Below, piece by piece: positions 29,376 through 39,500 of a stretch of 64,000 nt of DNA. Both the position numbers and the translations under genes were made by a program. This DNA comes from Verrucomicrobium sp. BvORR034 (GTDB lineage: Bacteria; Verrucomicrobiota; Verrucomicrobiia; Verrucomicrobiales; Verrucomicrobiaceae). The stretch lies in NCBI RefSeq assembly GCF_000739635.1, contig NZ_BATQ01000163.1, positions 62,001 to 126,000 of the forward strand, given 5' to 3'. The notes under the pieces are model-generated. The model did no database searches, was not told the origin of the DNA, and saw nothing but the letters and a program-made list of their open reading frames with translations. Positions within the stretch are counted from its first letter, which is position 1, and each line of letters starts with the position of its first letter.

Positions 29376-30938
29376 ATGCTCTTTACCAACCCCCGGGCAA
29401 TCCTCCTGGCAGTCCTCCTGCCACTCACAACCCAGGCCCAGGCGAAAGACAATCTTGCCCCTCTCTTTGGTCCCCCGAACAGAGGCGAGATCTCCAGCCT
29501 TCCCGACATCATCAAAAAACAGGCCTCCTTAGGGAAAGCCACCCTGTATGCAGACTTTCAAAACGTCGCGGACAATCAGGTTCAGGTCTACCTGCTCAAT
29601 CCCACCAAGAAAACCATCCAGGTTCTTGCCCAAGATGGAAGCCTGTACTCCAAGCGGGAGGTCTTCGCGCCTGACGACGTCTGGCGTCGCTGCGACGGCC
29701 ATCGGTTCAGCGATTGTGGCAACAGCTATGGCGGCCGGGCAGTGCCTCAGGGAGAGTTTGTTTCATGGAGCCAGACTCTCAATAGCTCCAGCGGGGTCAA
29801 GTCACGGGTCCGGTTTCGCCTCTATCAGCCAGCACCCAATGATTTTGTCTCCAACGAAGGAGAGGCCACCGTTGCCGCTGACGAGATCCTACAATGCCGG
29901 TACGACGTGCTGGCCATGCAAACTGCCCCCTTTGAGGATGTGGCGGCCCTCGCCACTGGCGCGGTGACGGTAAGACAGGACGAGGCTCAATGGCAGGATC
30001 CAGAAGAGGCGGCGGTCAGGGCCTTGGAGCGATTCGTAGGGGAGGAGGCTTGGACAGAAACTCTCCAGACAGTACTGGAACGTGCTCGTGTCGCTGCAAC
30101 AGCTCGCCGGAATGAAAGCGGCAACGATGCGGACAACTTGACCCGATCAGCATCACGCATCCGATATCAGTCAGCATTGCAAATCTTGATCAAATCCCCA
30201 CTCTACTATCCCGGACGAAGCGATCTGTGGTTTTATCTGGAGGGTCAGTATCGGGATCGAACCAATCCCTGGAGTGACTTGGTGCTCCAGACCCTGCTCA
30301 GTTCCCCCTACTCGCGAGGCCAGGAGCTGCGCCCGCTCCTTGAGCTGGCGCTGACCACTCCCAACCATGCAGCATTGGAGACAGCTTTGAGGGCAATTCC
30401 CAAGGCCTACGGCAAGGCTGAGGCCTCCTCCCTCCTAAAAGCGGCGACAGCCAATGAAAAGTATCCGGCTGCGGCCCGACTGGTCGCACGCGGCACTTTT
30501 GAACGCGAGTACGCCAATCCCTTTGTGTCACTGACCCTCGAACACCAGGGGCACGAGAATCAAGCCACCCCCATCAAACGTCTGACGATCACCAACATCT
30601 CACCACAGAAAATCCGCCTGCCTGTCAGGGATTTGCAGAAGCTACTCATCGTCCGGGTCACGCTGAATGACTCACAGGAATTCGTCACTGCCACCCCGAA
30701 GATGGACTCACTCTCCCAGCAAGGAGAAGTCGTCTTGGAACCAGGACAAAGCGCGCATCTCAGCGAGGTCAAATGGTGGGAGATGATCAAACTCCCCCGC
30801 CCCTTCCCAGGCAAAAGCATCAATTTGTCCTTCGCCTTCGCAACTCCCGGCCTCTGGGAGGTGCCCGCATTGGCGAGCACCAGCTATTGGCTGGATGGCG
30901 AAAGACTTCAAGGCGTGCTTTCCATGTCGCCGCCTTGA
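29376..30938 (+). CDS. Exported protein of unknown function
   Basis: A 520-residue protein with a signal peptide (MLFTNPRAILLAVLLPLTTQAQA). The rest shows beta-rich N- and C-terminal thirds; the latter (about 400-500) reads like an immunoglobulin-like fold with ISPQKIRLPVRDLQKL and WWEMIKLPRPFPGKSINL. A helical middle (about 200-390) has leucine-rich pairs. I recognise no catalytic motif. It diverges from the cysteine-peptidase-like gene with 198 bp between starts, so the two may be co-regulated. Confidence 0.7.
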   Translation: MLFTNPRAILLAVLLPLTTQAQAKDNLAPLFGPPNRGEISSLPDIIKKQASLGKATLYADFQNVADNQVQVYLLNPTKKTIQVLAQDGSLYSKREVFAPDDVWRRCDGHRFSDCGNSYGGRAVPQGEFVSWSQTLNSSSGVKSRVRFRLYQPAPNDFVSNEGEATVAADEILQCRYDVLAMQTAPFEDVAALATGAVTVRQDEAQWQDPEEAAVRALERFVGEEAWTETLQTVLERARVAATARRNESGNDADNLTRSASRIRYQSALQILIKSPLYYPGRSDLWFYLEGQYRDRTNPWSDLVLQTLLSSPYSRGQELRPLLELALTTPNHAALETALRAIPKAYGKAEASSLLKAATANEKYPAAARLVARGTFEREYANPFVSLTLEHQGHENQATPIKRLTITNISPQKIRLPVRDLQKLLIVRVTLNDSQEFVTATPKMDSLSQQGEVVLEPGQSAHLSEVKWWEMIKLPRPFPGKSINLSFAFATPGLWEVPALASTSYWLDGERLQGVLSMSPP

Positions 30939-31058
30939 TCAGGCTTCACCGACAAACAAAGCTTTCAGTGTAATCCAGAAGGAGTTGCGGACAGAGTCTG
31001 GAACAAGGGGAACGTGCGCAAACTTCCTTTGTTCTCCTACCTTCCATCCTGCAATCCC

Positions 31059-31685
31059 ATGAACGCTTCTATCTCTGAGCCCGGCAACCGTGATGTGCAG
31101 CGTCCTTTGGCATCAGCCCCGGTGGAGGAGGTACGCGAGACTCAAGAAGTTCTGTGGCAGCAAATGAAAGTGCGGACCGAAGCTTCCTCTGGAAACTGGA
31201 AGAGCCTGGCCCCGGACCAACGAATCAGCCGGGAGGGATTCAAGCCCTTGGTATCCCGATCCATCTCCTCAACTTCCACAGAGACCGAAGCCGCCCTGAA
31301 AGCCGCTGACCGCTACCAGGAAGAGCTCAAAGATGAATCGGCCCGAGCAGAAGACATGCTCCAGCATCTTGACGAACTGGAGGGCCATCTCCACACCCTC
31401 CACGCCAGCAATGATCTGTCGGAGGAATTGAGCATTCTCATCTCTTACGTGAGGCTGGAAAAAGCCGTGATTCAAGGACAAGACATTGGAGCGTTCGATC
31501 ACGATCCCGACCGACACGGGATCCCCGTTCTCAGCGCTACGGCCAGTGTGGACATCACCCGCAGCATGCCTCTCGCCAAAACCCAACAGTCATCTGAGGA
31601 TGACGCCTCTCCCGAGGATGCGAAAGAGGAGCGAGGCCTCGAGGGTGAACCCGTGAAAGTGAGGCCAGCCACAGACAAGAAGTAA
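31059..31685 (+). CDS. Small soluble protein with coiled coil, first gene of putative type III substrate module
   Basis: A 208-residue product from ATG 31059; GTG 31014 is also open but adds an unlikely hydrophobic leader. It has no signal peptide or membrane helix. The first 90 residues are Ser/Thr-rich and probably disordered, residues about 80-125 form a heptad-like helix (AEDMLQHLDELEGHLHTLH), and the C-terminus is strongly charged. I recognise no family. An N-terminal disordered, Ser/Thr-rich region and a following pair of chaperone-like genes would fit a type III secretion substrate or regulator, but this is inference from context. Confidence 0.6.
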   Translation: MNASISEPGNRDVQRPLASAPVEEVRETQEVLWQQMKVRTEASSGNWKSLAPDQRISREGFKPLVSRSISSTSTETEAALKAADRYQEELKDESARAEDMLQHLDELEGHLHTLHASNDLSEELSILISYVRLEKAVIQGQDIGAFDHDPDRHGIPVLSATASVDITRSMPLAKTQQSSEDDASPEDAKEERGLEGEPVKVRPATDKK

Positions 31686-31815
31686 AGACTGCCCAGAAAG
31701 TATTTTTTTTACAGTTTTTTCAGTAACTCCAGTTTCCACTCAGGTAGTTCAATGAGAGACAGGAGGGTTCATCACACCGCCAAGCTGGTGCCCCCTCCAC
31801 CACCGTCCCTCATCC

Positions 31816-32283
31816 ATGCTCACCTGTTCGACATACCTGGAAGAAGCTGGAAACATCCTCGATGTTCCTTTGTCCCTTCCAGAAGGCGGGGATACGGTCG
31901 GTCTCAGCTTCGGCCACGACGAAGTGGTCAGCATGAACCTCGCCAATTGGCCACTGGTCACCCTGCACCGGTCCATCCTGGTCAGCGTTCCAGAGGACCT
32001 CGCACAACACTATCTGGACGTTCTGACTCTCAATGCGGATCTGCAGGACTCCACACTGGCCTGCGATGAAGCCGGTGAACTGCATCTGCTCCAGTCGGTC
32101 AATGCGACAGAGTACACGACAGGCGAGTTCGCGGACTGCCTGAAGCGATTCGCGGAACTTGGCACAACGATTCCCGAACGGCTCGATGGAAGCCTGGCCA
32201 CAACAGGCTTGTCTGCATGCGAAGAAGAGCCTTTTGCGGTCGGGCTGCAAGCCTCTCCAGACTTCTATCGCTTCACCGCCTAA
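31816..32283 (+). CDS. Probable CesT-family type III secretion chaperone (first copy)
   Basis: A 155-residue acidic cytoplasmic protein. The order of elements fits the CesT/SycE fold: an N-terminal helix, strands (VGLSFGHDEVVSMNL, HRSILVSVP), a helix with the family pattern DVLTLNADLQDS, a strand pair TLACDEAGELHLLQSV, then the long C-terminal helix TTGEFADCLKRFAELGTTIPERL. Such proteins dimerise and hold effectors for the type III ATPase. Similarity is by pattern only, since family members share little identity. The next gene has the same build. Confidence 0.65.
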   Translation: MLTCSTYLEEAGNILDVPLSLPEGGDTVGLSFGHDEVVSMNLANWPLVTLHRSILVSVPEDLAQHYLDVLTLNADLQDSTLACDEAGELHLLQSVNATEYTTGEFADCLKRFAELGTTIPERLDGSLATTGLSACEEEPFAVGLQASPDFYRFTA

Positions 32284-32313
32284 CTTTCCTGAAACCCTCA
32301 AGTTGTCCCAAGA

Positions 32314-32760
32314 ATGGACTGGCACGAACTGACTTACGCCTTGTTGGGGAACGATCCCGGCAACCTTCCGCAGTCATCTGCGCTGGAAATGGTTATGGGA
32401 AACACCACCTTCATGCTGGAGCACGATGAAGCGAGAGAACGCTTCTGCTGTCTTGGAGTGATTTCGTCCGTGTCCCGGCCCGAATCCCTGCATCCCGATG
32501 GCATGCTGGCGGTGCTGAAAGCGAACATGGACCTTCATGCCGCAGGGATGGGAACCCTCTCCTACGACAGGCTGGAGTGCGAAATCGTCTGGAAAAAGGA
32601 ATGGCCTCAGAACAACCTTCACCCGCACGTCCTGCGAGAGACACTTCAGCAGATCGATGAATTGCGAGGAGACTTGAACCGCGCCTTGAGCATGAAGCGT
32701 CACAGGTCCGGTCCTCAGGACAGTCTGGACCTTTTGCTCTCAGACCTGTCTTCTCCCTAG
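32314..32760 (+). CDS. Probable CesT-family type III secretion chaperone (second copy)
   Basis: A 148-residue protein beginning 30 bp after the previous stop. It shows the same pattern: N-terminal helix MDWHELTYALLGN, strand pairs TTFMLEHDE and RFCCLGVIS, helix MLAVLKANMDLHAAG, strand RLECEIVWKKEW and long C-terminal helix LRETLQQIDELRGDLNRAL. Overall similarity to its neighbour is low, so the two may serve different substrates or form a heterodimer. The large protein encoded 54 bp downstream is the natural client. Confidence 0.62.
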   Translation: MDWHELTYALLGNDPGNLPQSSALEMVMGNTTFMLEHDEARERFCCLGVISSVSRPESLHPDGMLAVLKANMDLHAAGMGTLSYDRLECEIVWKKEWPQNNLHPHVLRETLQQIDELRGDLNRALSMKRHRSGPQDSLDLLLSDLSSP

Positions 32761-32813
32761 CTCACATCGCAGCATTGTAAACCTCCCCTCCCCCAAAGTA
32801 AAAAGCCAGACTT

Positions 32814-34979
32814 ATGCCCTCCATAGGACCTACCATCCACGGTGTCGACCTGTCCGCTTTCGTCACCAAAGACTTCAGCACCGGACGCCGCCCTGACGTG
32901 GGTCGGGGAGAGCGCACGCCATTTGCCCGAGGCAGCGCACGGTTTTCCGGATCCGATCTGACTCGTATCAAGCTGACCACCGTAGGCCAGCCCACGACGC
33001 GCGCCACCCGCATCACTGAAAAATCGGTGCGCACGGCCAGTCGCGCCATGGGCGAGGCGCTGGGCGCACTGGCCTCGGGCAGCATCCCCACGGCAGGAAA
33101 GTGGTTGTCCCAGGCCCGTCAGAACCTCGAACCCATGCTCGACAAGGCGGTTTTGGATCAGGCCTCTGAGCTCTCCGGCAGGCAACACACCCCCAAAGAA
33201 GTGGCTGATCACATCCTGCTGGTCCGGCTTGGAAAACACCTTACACAGATCGACGACAGCACCCTGTTCACGATGGCCAAGCTCCTGAATACCGACTCGC
33301 AAAATGAGCTGGGTCCCGATGGCCCGCTCCTTCGTCAGGCGGTGATTAAGGAGGCCGATGCCCGCCTCGCAGGCGGACTGGGAGCAATACGTGCAGAGCT
33401 TTCAAAGCCCACTTTGGACGCCGGAAAAGCCGCCCGGCGTTTGAATGATGACGTCGAAGTGTTGATCGACCGTTGGATCGTGGCAAAACGCCTCAAGGGA
33501 GAACCACTCCCCCAGCAAAATGGGGTCGACGTCCTGCCGTTCGCCATGTCGACCCACATCCGGATGAAGCTCATATCGGAGCTCACTGATCCGGACAAAA
33601 TGAAACAGGTGGCCCAGCTCATTGAGCCGTCCCGACTGGCGGCCATGGCCAAAAATGCCAAGGAACCCCTCCTTGGCGTCTTGAAGGAGGTGATCACCCA
33701 GACGCTCGTGGACCGGATGAACTCCATAACAGGGCCGCTCGCCGCGCTGGACCCCGAAGCACCGGACAAAATCGCTCCCGCTTTGGAAGCCGCCTATTCG
33801 GATTTCTTCAGCATTCTCAAGGTCGCACAGCAACTGGAATCCCACACAGGTGAGACCACCCTCTCAAGCATGCTCAAAGCTGGCTTTGAGGGCGTGATGA
33901 CCTCCGTCTTCGAAAATGTCGCGAAGACGGACGGTCTGCTTGAGAAATTCAGCAGCAAGGATCTCACCACGCTGCTGGAGATCGGCGGCAAAGCTGGCGT
34001 CAACCTTGAAGAACTGCCCGCCTCGAAGATCAATATACGAAAACAAGTGCGCACGATCGCCACGGCGAGGATCGAATCCAGCTACCCGGAAGTCCGTCGC
34101 CTCGGCCAGGCCGTGCTGACCGAGATGCGTGCCAACCCCATCCATCTCGAGCGGCTCTGGACGAGCATGAACGCGTTCCGTGCCGAGGTCACCAGGGGGC
34201 TCGCCCATCATCATCGCGTCCTGGACCCCTCCATTCCCATGCCTGAGGAGGGCGACGGGGAGATCTACGCCGCCATGATCCTCGATCACATGGCACACTT
34301 CTCGCCCGATCACCCCCGAAGCAACCGCGATGAGGCGCTGGACCTCCTGGTGCCGGACCTTTCCGGGGGCTCGGTGAAACAACTGCCCTACCGCACCACG
34401 GATCTGACCCCGGAGATGCTCGCCCCATTCTCCACCGCAGAGCTCACCCGCCTGCACTATCACGTGTGTTCTGAGCTCAAGAACTCCAAGTACAAAAGTG
34501 ATGAGGGCAAACAGCAGCTCATCCGCAATCAAAAGGTCCTGGAAGACATCATGCTCGACAGGAAATTCCCCATGGTGAATGCCCTGCTCGACAACCACGC
34601 CGTGGAAGCCTCTCTCAGCATCGTCTCCGACCAGGGCAAAAAGCACATCAGTCAGATGGCCCAGCTCAAGGGTGAAAGGACGGTGACCATGACCAACATC
34701 ATTTTCACGAACTTCCTCCTGAGCCAGGGCATGAACCGCTTCTGCCAGGCATTCGACCCCTACATCCTGAACAAGCCCGAGACCCACCATGTTGATTTTG
34801 GCGATGACCGCTTTGAAAGCTGGTCCAGCTTCTACAATGCCGCCCGGGATGAGGCAGCGGAGAAAGCCTTCCCAGGCGGGAGGTTGCCAGAAGGAACGAC
34901 GTCCAAAACCATCCAGGCGCAGAGCATTGTCGAGGGGTCTTGGGCAGGCCGGAACTATCTCCGCCAACTACCGGGTTGA
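32814..34979 (+). CDS. Large soluble protein, candidate type III secreted effector
   Basis: A 721-residue protein with no signal peptide and no membrane helix. Residues 1-60 are basic and Ser/Thr/Gly-rich, as in many type III export signals plus chaperone-binding regions. The remainder is largely alpha-helical, for example VRTASRAMGEALGALASG near 72-89 and AALDPEAPDKIAPALEAAYSDF near 305. A more acidic segment lies near 480-520. I recognise no enzymatic motif or named family. Two chaperone-like genes immediately upstream in the same direction are the main reason for the effector call. Alternatives are a cytoplasmic structural protein or a substrate of another contact-dependent system. Confidence 0.55.
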   Translation: MPSIGPTIHGVDLSAFVTKDFSTGRRPDVGRGERTPFARGSARFSGSDLTRIKLTTVGQPTTRATRITEKSVRTASRAMGEALGALASGSIPTAGKWLSQARQNLEPMLDKAVLDQASELSGRQHTPKEVADHILLVRLGKHLTQIDDSTLFTMAKLLNTDSQNELGPDGPLLRQAVIKEADARLAGGLGAIRAELSKPTLDAGKAARRLNDDVEVLIDRWIVAKRLKGEPLPQQNGVDVLPFAMSTHIRMKLISELTDPDKMKQVAQLIEPSRLAAMAKNAKEPLLGVLKEVITQTLVDRMNSITGPLAALDPEAPDKIAPALEAAYSDFFSILKVAQQLESHTGETTLSSMLKAGFEGVMTSVFENVAKTDGLLEKFSSKDLTTLLEIGGKAGVNLEELPASKINIRKQVRTIATARIESSYPEVRRLGQAVLTEMRANPIHLERLWTSMNAFRAEVTRGLAHHHRVLDPSIPMPEEGDGEIYAAMILDHMAHFSPDHPRSNRDEALDLLVPDLSGGSVKQLPYRTTDLTPEMLAPFSTAELTRLHYHVCSELKNSKYKSDEGKQQLIRNQKVLEDIMLDRKFPMVNALLDNHAVEASLSIVSDQGKKHISQMAQLKGERTVTMTNIIFTNFLLSQGMNRFCQAFDPYILNKPETHHVDFGDDRFESWSSFYNAARDEAAEKAFPGGRLPEGTTSKTIQAQSIVEGSWAGRNYLRQLPG

Positions 34980-35006
34980 TGCCTCCTCCTCACCGCGTCA
35001 ACGGGT

Positions 35007-35026
35007 GCTGGCCTGCAAAAGCCAGC
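35007..35026. terminator. Hairpin between convergent genes, possible terminator
   Basis: GCTGGC and GCCAGC with an 8-base loop lie between the large candidate effector and the convergent DUF1501 gene. There is no T-run in either direction, so the call rests on position. Confidence 0.35.
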
Positions 35027-35060
35027 GCACGGTGCACGAGAGGGCGACAGCCCGGTCTGC

Positions 35061-36527
35061 CTACGCCAGAATCCCCTTCACAATGTTCCCCGCCACATCC
35101 GTGAGCCGGAAGTCCCGGCCCTGAAAGCGATAGGTGAGACGCTCGTGATCGATGCCCAGCAAGTGGAGCATGGTGGCGTGGAAGTCGTGCACCGTCACGG
35201 GATCGCGAGCGACCTCATAGCCGAGGTCGTCCGTCTCGCCATAGGTGATGCCGCCTTTGATGCCGCCACCAGCCATCCAGAAGGTAAAGCACTCCCGGTG
35301 GTGATCGCGTCCGTAGCTCTTGCTCTTGGTGCTAAAGCTGCCTTGGGAATAGCTGGTGCGGCCAAACTCCCCGCCCCAGACCACCAGGGTGTCCTTCAGC
35401 ATGTCACGCTGCTTCAGGTCCTTGATGAGCGCGGCGCACGGCTGGTCGATCTCCTTGGTGGAGACAGGGTAGTTCATGGGCAGGCCACCGTGGTGATCCC
35501 AGCCCGGATGGTAGAGCTGGATGAACTTGACGTTCTTCTCTGCGAGACGGCGGGCGAGAATGCAGTTCGAGGCAAAACTCCCCGGCGTCTTCGCATCCGG
35601 ACCGTACATCTCAAAAACGGACTCCGGTTCCTTGCTGAAGTCCGTGGCATCCGGCACGGAGGCCTGCATGCGGAAGGCCATCTCATACTGCTCGATGCGA
35701 GCGGTAATCTCCGCATCCGGTCGGGAGACGAACTGCCGCTCGTGCATGACCCTCAGCGTGTCCAGCATCTTGCGGGTGGCCCCGCGGGCGATCCCCTCGG
35801 GTTCGCTCAAATAAAGCACAGCATCCTTCCCGGCGCGGAACTGCACCCCTTGGTACTGGGTGGGCAGAAAGCCCGCATCCCAGAGACGGTAGCTCAGAGG
35901 CTGGTCCACCGGCCGGCGGGAAATGAGGACGATGAAGCCCGGGAGGTCACGATTGTCCGTGCCCAGCCCGTACTGCAACCAGGACCCGATGCTCGGGCGG
36001 CCCGGCAGCGGGGCGCCCGTCTGCATGAAGGTCAGCGCCGGGTCATGGTTCACGGCCTCCGACGTCATGCTCTTGATGAAGCAGAGGTCATCCACCACCT
36101 TGGCGGTCTCAGGAAACATCTCCGACACCCATGCGCCGCTCTGGCCATGCTGTTTGAAGGCAAAGGCAGACGGCACCAGCGGAAACGATGTCTGGGAACC
36201 GGCCATGCCAGGCGGGCGTTTCCCCTTCAAATAGGAGTCCGGCAGCCCCTCCCCCTGCCGCTTCATCAGCTCAGGACGATAGTCAAAGCTGTCGAGCTGC
36301 GAAGGGCCGCCGCTCATGAAAAGGAAGATCACCCGCTTGGCCTTGGGGGCAAAGTGAGGCAGTCCGGGAAGGCCGCCCTCTGAGACAACCGATGGCGATG
36401 GAGCAGCCCCGGCCTGCCCCTGCTGGAGCATGTCCGCCAGAGCCAGCCCGCCAAATCCCAGGCCCATACGGCTCAGCATGTCCCGGCGGGTCAGTCCGAA
36501 AGCAGAGGTGCGCTGTTGGCAAAACAT
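35061..36527 (-). CDS. DUF1501 protein with twin-arginine signal
   Basis: A 488-residue protein of a family abundant in Planctomycetes and Verrucomicrobia. The N-terminus has a Tat-type signal (LTRRDMLSRMGLGFGGLAL at about 13-31). The body has the alkaline-phosphatase-like fold features FLFMSGGPSQLDSFDYRP and VVWGGEFGRTSYSQG, and the family end DHERLTYRFQGRDFRLTDV. It follows the cytochrome/DUF1553 gene by about 50 bp and is very likely cotranscribed with it. Such pairs are widespread in these phyla, but their biochemical role is not established. Confidence 0.93.
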   Translation of the reverse strand: MFCQQRTSAFGLTRRDMLSRMGLGFGGLALADMLQQGQAGAAPSPSVVSEGGLPGLPHFAPKAKRVIFLFMSGGPSQLDSFDYRPELMKRQGEGLPDSYLKGKRPPGMAGSQTSFPLVPSAFAFKQHGQSGAWVSEMFPETAKVVDDLCFIKSMTSEAVNHDPALTFMQTGAPLPGRPSIGSWLQYGLGTDNRDLPGFIVLISRRPVDQPLSYRLWDAGFLPTQYQGVQFRAGKDAVLYLSEPEGIARGATRKMLDTLRVMHERQFVSRPDAEITARIEQYEMAFRMQASVPDATDFSKEPESVFEMYGPDAKTPGSFASNCILARRLAEKNVKFIQLYHPGWDHHGGLPMNYPVSTKEIDQPCAALIKDLKQRDMLKDTLVVWGGEFGRTSYSQGSFSTKSKSYGRDHHRECFTFWMAGGGIKGGITYGETDDLGYEVARDPVTVHDFHATMLHLLGIDHERLTYRFQGRDFRLTDVAGNIVKGILA

Positions 36528-36576
36528 GAGTGGGGTCTGGGGGATGAAATTAAGAAAAGGAAGAGAACAATGAAGG

Positions 36577-39500
36577 TCAGGGCTTCATGACACATTCGTC
36601 CATGGCCAGGAGCGCCCGGGTGACCAGCGTGGTGGCAGCGACTTCTACAGCTGGCAGTTTGCCATCCACTGCAGCCTCACCGTTTTTGCGGCGCAGATTG
36701 TCCGCATCCGCAGGTTGGCTGGCAAAGTGTTCGCGCTGCTCTTTGAGAAGCCCGGTGAGGAGCTCCACCTGCCAGTCCGCTGCATGACGGGAGGTGAGCA
36801 GCCGGTAACCCTTGCGAATCCGTCCAGCATCATCATTCGGAAACTCTCGGACCAGATTCTCCGCCAGCACGCGGGCAGACTCCAGAAACTGAGGGTCATT
36901 GAACAACACCAGTGCCTGCAACGGATTGGCACTGCGATCACGACGTGTCTTGCAAAACTCCCGGGTCGGAGCATCGAAGACGCTCATGGCAGGTGGCGGC
37001 AGGGTCCGACGCCAGAAAGTGTAAACGCTGCGACGGAACAGATCCGCCCCCTTGCTCTGACTGTAGCTGTGTTGAGTACCGGAGTCCTCCCAAAGGCCAG
37101 CAGGCTGGTAGGGCATCACCGGCGGACCGAGCAGACGGCGATCCAGCAGTCCACTAACTGCGAGAGCATTGTCGCGCAACTGTTCGGCCGTGAGGCGCTG
37201 ACGCGGCCCACGGGCCAGCAGCTTGTTGTCCGGATCCTCCTTCAGCATTTCCACCCGCTGCGGCAGGGAAGACTGACGGTAGGTCGCACTCATCGCGATA
37301 AGCTTGCAGAGTTCCTTGGTATCCCAACCATTGTCCATGAACCAGAGCGCCAACCAGTCGAGCAGTTCCGGATGCGTGGGCAGCTGTCCTTGAACACCGA
37401 AGTCTTCACTGGTGCCCACAATGCCGCGTCCCATGAACATCTGCCAGACCCGGTTGACGTACACCCGGGAGGTCAGCGGATTGCGCCGGTCCACCAGCCA
37501 TTTGGCCAGACCCAGGCGGTCTCGTGAAAACTCAGACGGGAACGGGAACACGCTGGAGGGAGTGTCGGGCTCCACCCGGTCTCCTTTGGCTTCGAAGTGC
37601 CCCCGATTGAGCACGTGAGTGGGGCGCCGTTCGCCGGGCATCTCCCGCATCACCATGATCTCCCTCATGCGGTTGGAGATCTCATTCTCCTCTTCACGGA
37701 GGGTTTTGAGTTCGGCGACCACCTTCTTGGAAGGAGCATCCGCTTCACGCTGCCACCACTGAAACCACTCACGGGGTTGATTCAACACGGCAGCACCGGC
37801 ATCCAGACGCACTTCAACTGGAGAGAGCTCACAGCCATACACCTTGAAGTCATCCAGCAATGCGGCAGAGAGCGTGACGTCATTGTGCCTGCCCGCAAGA
37901 GTCAGCGTGGCGATCTCCACCATGTCTTTGCCCTCGTAGGAGTTGTCATACACAATGTCCTTGTAGAGATTGTCGCGCACGACTTCCTGATCTACTGGCT
38001 GGCCATTCACATAGATACGCATGCCTGAGGCCCGGCTGGAACCGTCATAGGTCACGGCGACATGCGTCCACAGATTGAGCGGCAGAGACTTCGTGGACCG
38101 CACCCGCACGGCGTTGCCTGGCCAGAAGTGGCAGAGGGCGAAGGAGGGTTTCGTATCCTCCAACAGGAGCTCGTATCCCATGGAGCCTGCATCCAGGCCG
38201 GCGCGGCTGTGATGCACTACGACAGCCCGCGCGAGAGGTTTCTCCAACTTCATCCAGACGGAGAACGAGAACGGATCCGTCCGGGAAAAGTCACCAGCGT
38301 TGGCGATGCTCAGGGAGTTGTCCCCCTGGAAGCGGATCGACTTCCCAACATGCCCGTCCATCAACTTCGTCTTAAGCCGCACCTTGCCCGGCTTGGATTC
38401 ATCCGCCCGGTTGGCCAGCACCTTGTCATCGTTCAAAGACTCAAAGTCGAGATGAACTTGCGGCTTCACCGGTGTGACTGAGGAGTCCCGGGAGGCCATC
38501 CAGTGGGCGAACCGCTCGCGCGCAGACTCCTGCATGGCCTGACGTTGCTGCTCCTTGAGGTTGATCTGCAGCTTCAGCTCCGCGTGGCGGCGTTCATCAT
38601 CGCCATCGTAGACAAACATGGACGGAGCCGGAATGTTCGAAGTGTAAACCGTGTACAGGCCGCACTCGTCAATGTTGTTGAGGAAGGCGGAGAGACTGTA
38701 GTAGTCCTTGGTGCTGATGGGATCGTACTTGTGATCGTGGCAGCGGGCGCACTCCATGGAGAGCCCGAGGAAGGCAATGCCATTGGTGTGGACACGGTCC
38801 GCCACAATGTCCTGGCGGAACTCCTCCTCATTGCTGCCCGCCTCATTGGACTGCTGGGGGAGGCGGTTGAAAGCCGTGGCCAGGTACATGTCCTGAGTTG
38901 GCGCAGGCAACATGTCTCCTGCCGTCTGCCAGGTGACGAACTGGTCGTAAGGAAGATTGTCGTTGAACGCCCGGATCACCCAGTCGCGATACGGCCAGGT
39001 CAGGCAATCATGATCTTCGTGGCGGCCGTAGGTGTCGGCAAAGCGGGAAACATCGAGCCACTCGATCGCCATTCTCTCGCCATAGGCACTGGAGGCCAGG
39101 AGACGATCCACCACCTTCTCATAAGCGTTCGACGCTGTGTCAGCGGCAAACTTGTCGAGCTCCTCCAGCGTGGGGGGCAGTCCCGTCAGGTCAAAGGTCA
39201 CCCTGCGGAGCCACTCCTCGCGCTCAGCAGGCTTCGCTTGGGAGATTCCTGCCGCCACCAGAGGCTGCATTACAAAAGCATCGATCGGACTCTCTATGGC
39301 GATCTCGCGATTGGCGATTTCTGGCACGGGCACCGGCGCGGGTGGAATGAAGGACCAGTGCCGTTCATAGACGGCACCTTCAGCGATCCAGCGCTTGAAG
39401 AGATCGATCTGGGCAGCCGTCAGCTTCTTGTTCTCCTTCGGCGGAGGCATCACCTCATCTTCATCATGGGTCAGGAGCCTTTCGATGAACGAACTTTCAT

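Noticed and set aside
35145-36383. 412-codon plus-strand ORF
   Set aside because: Antisense to the DUF1501 gene, whose Tat signal and motifs are convincing. 33864-34967 on the minus strand is rejected likewise as a shadow of the large candidate effector.
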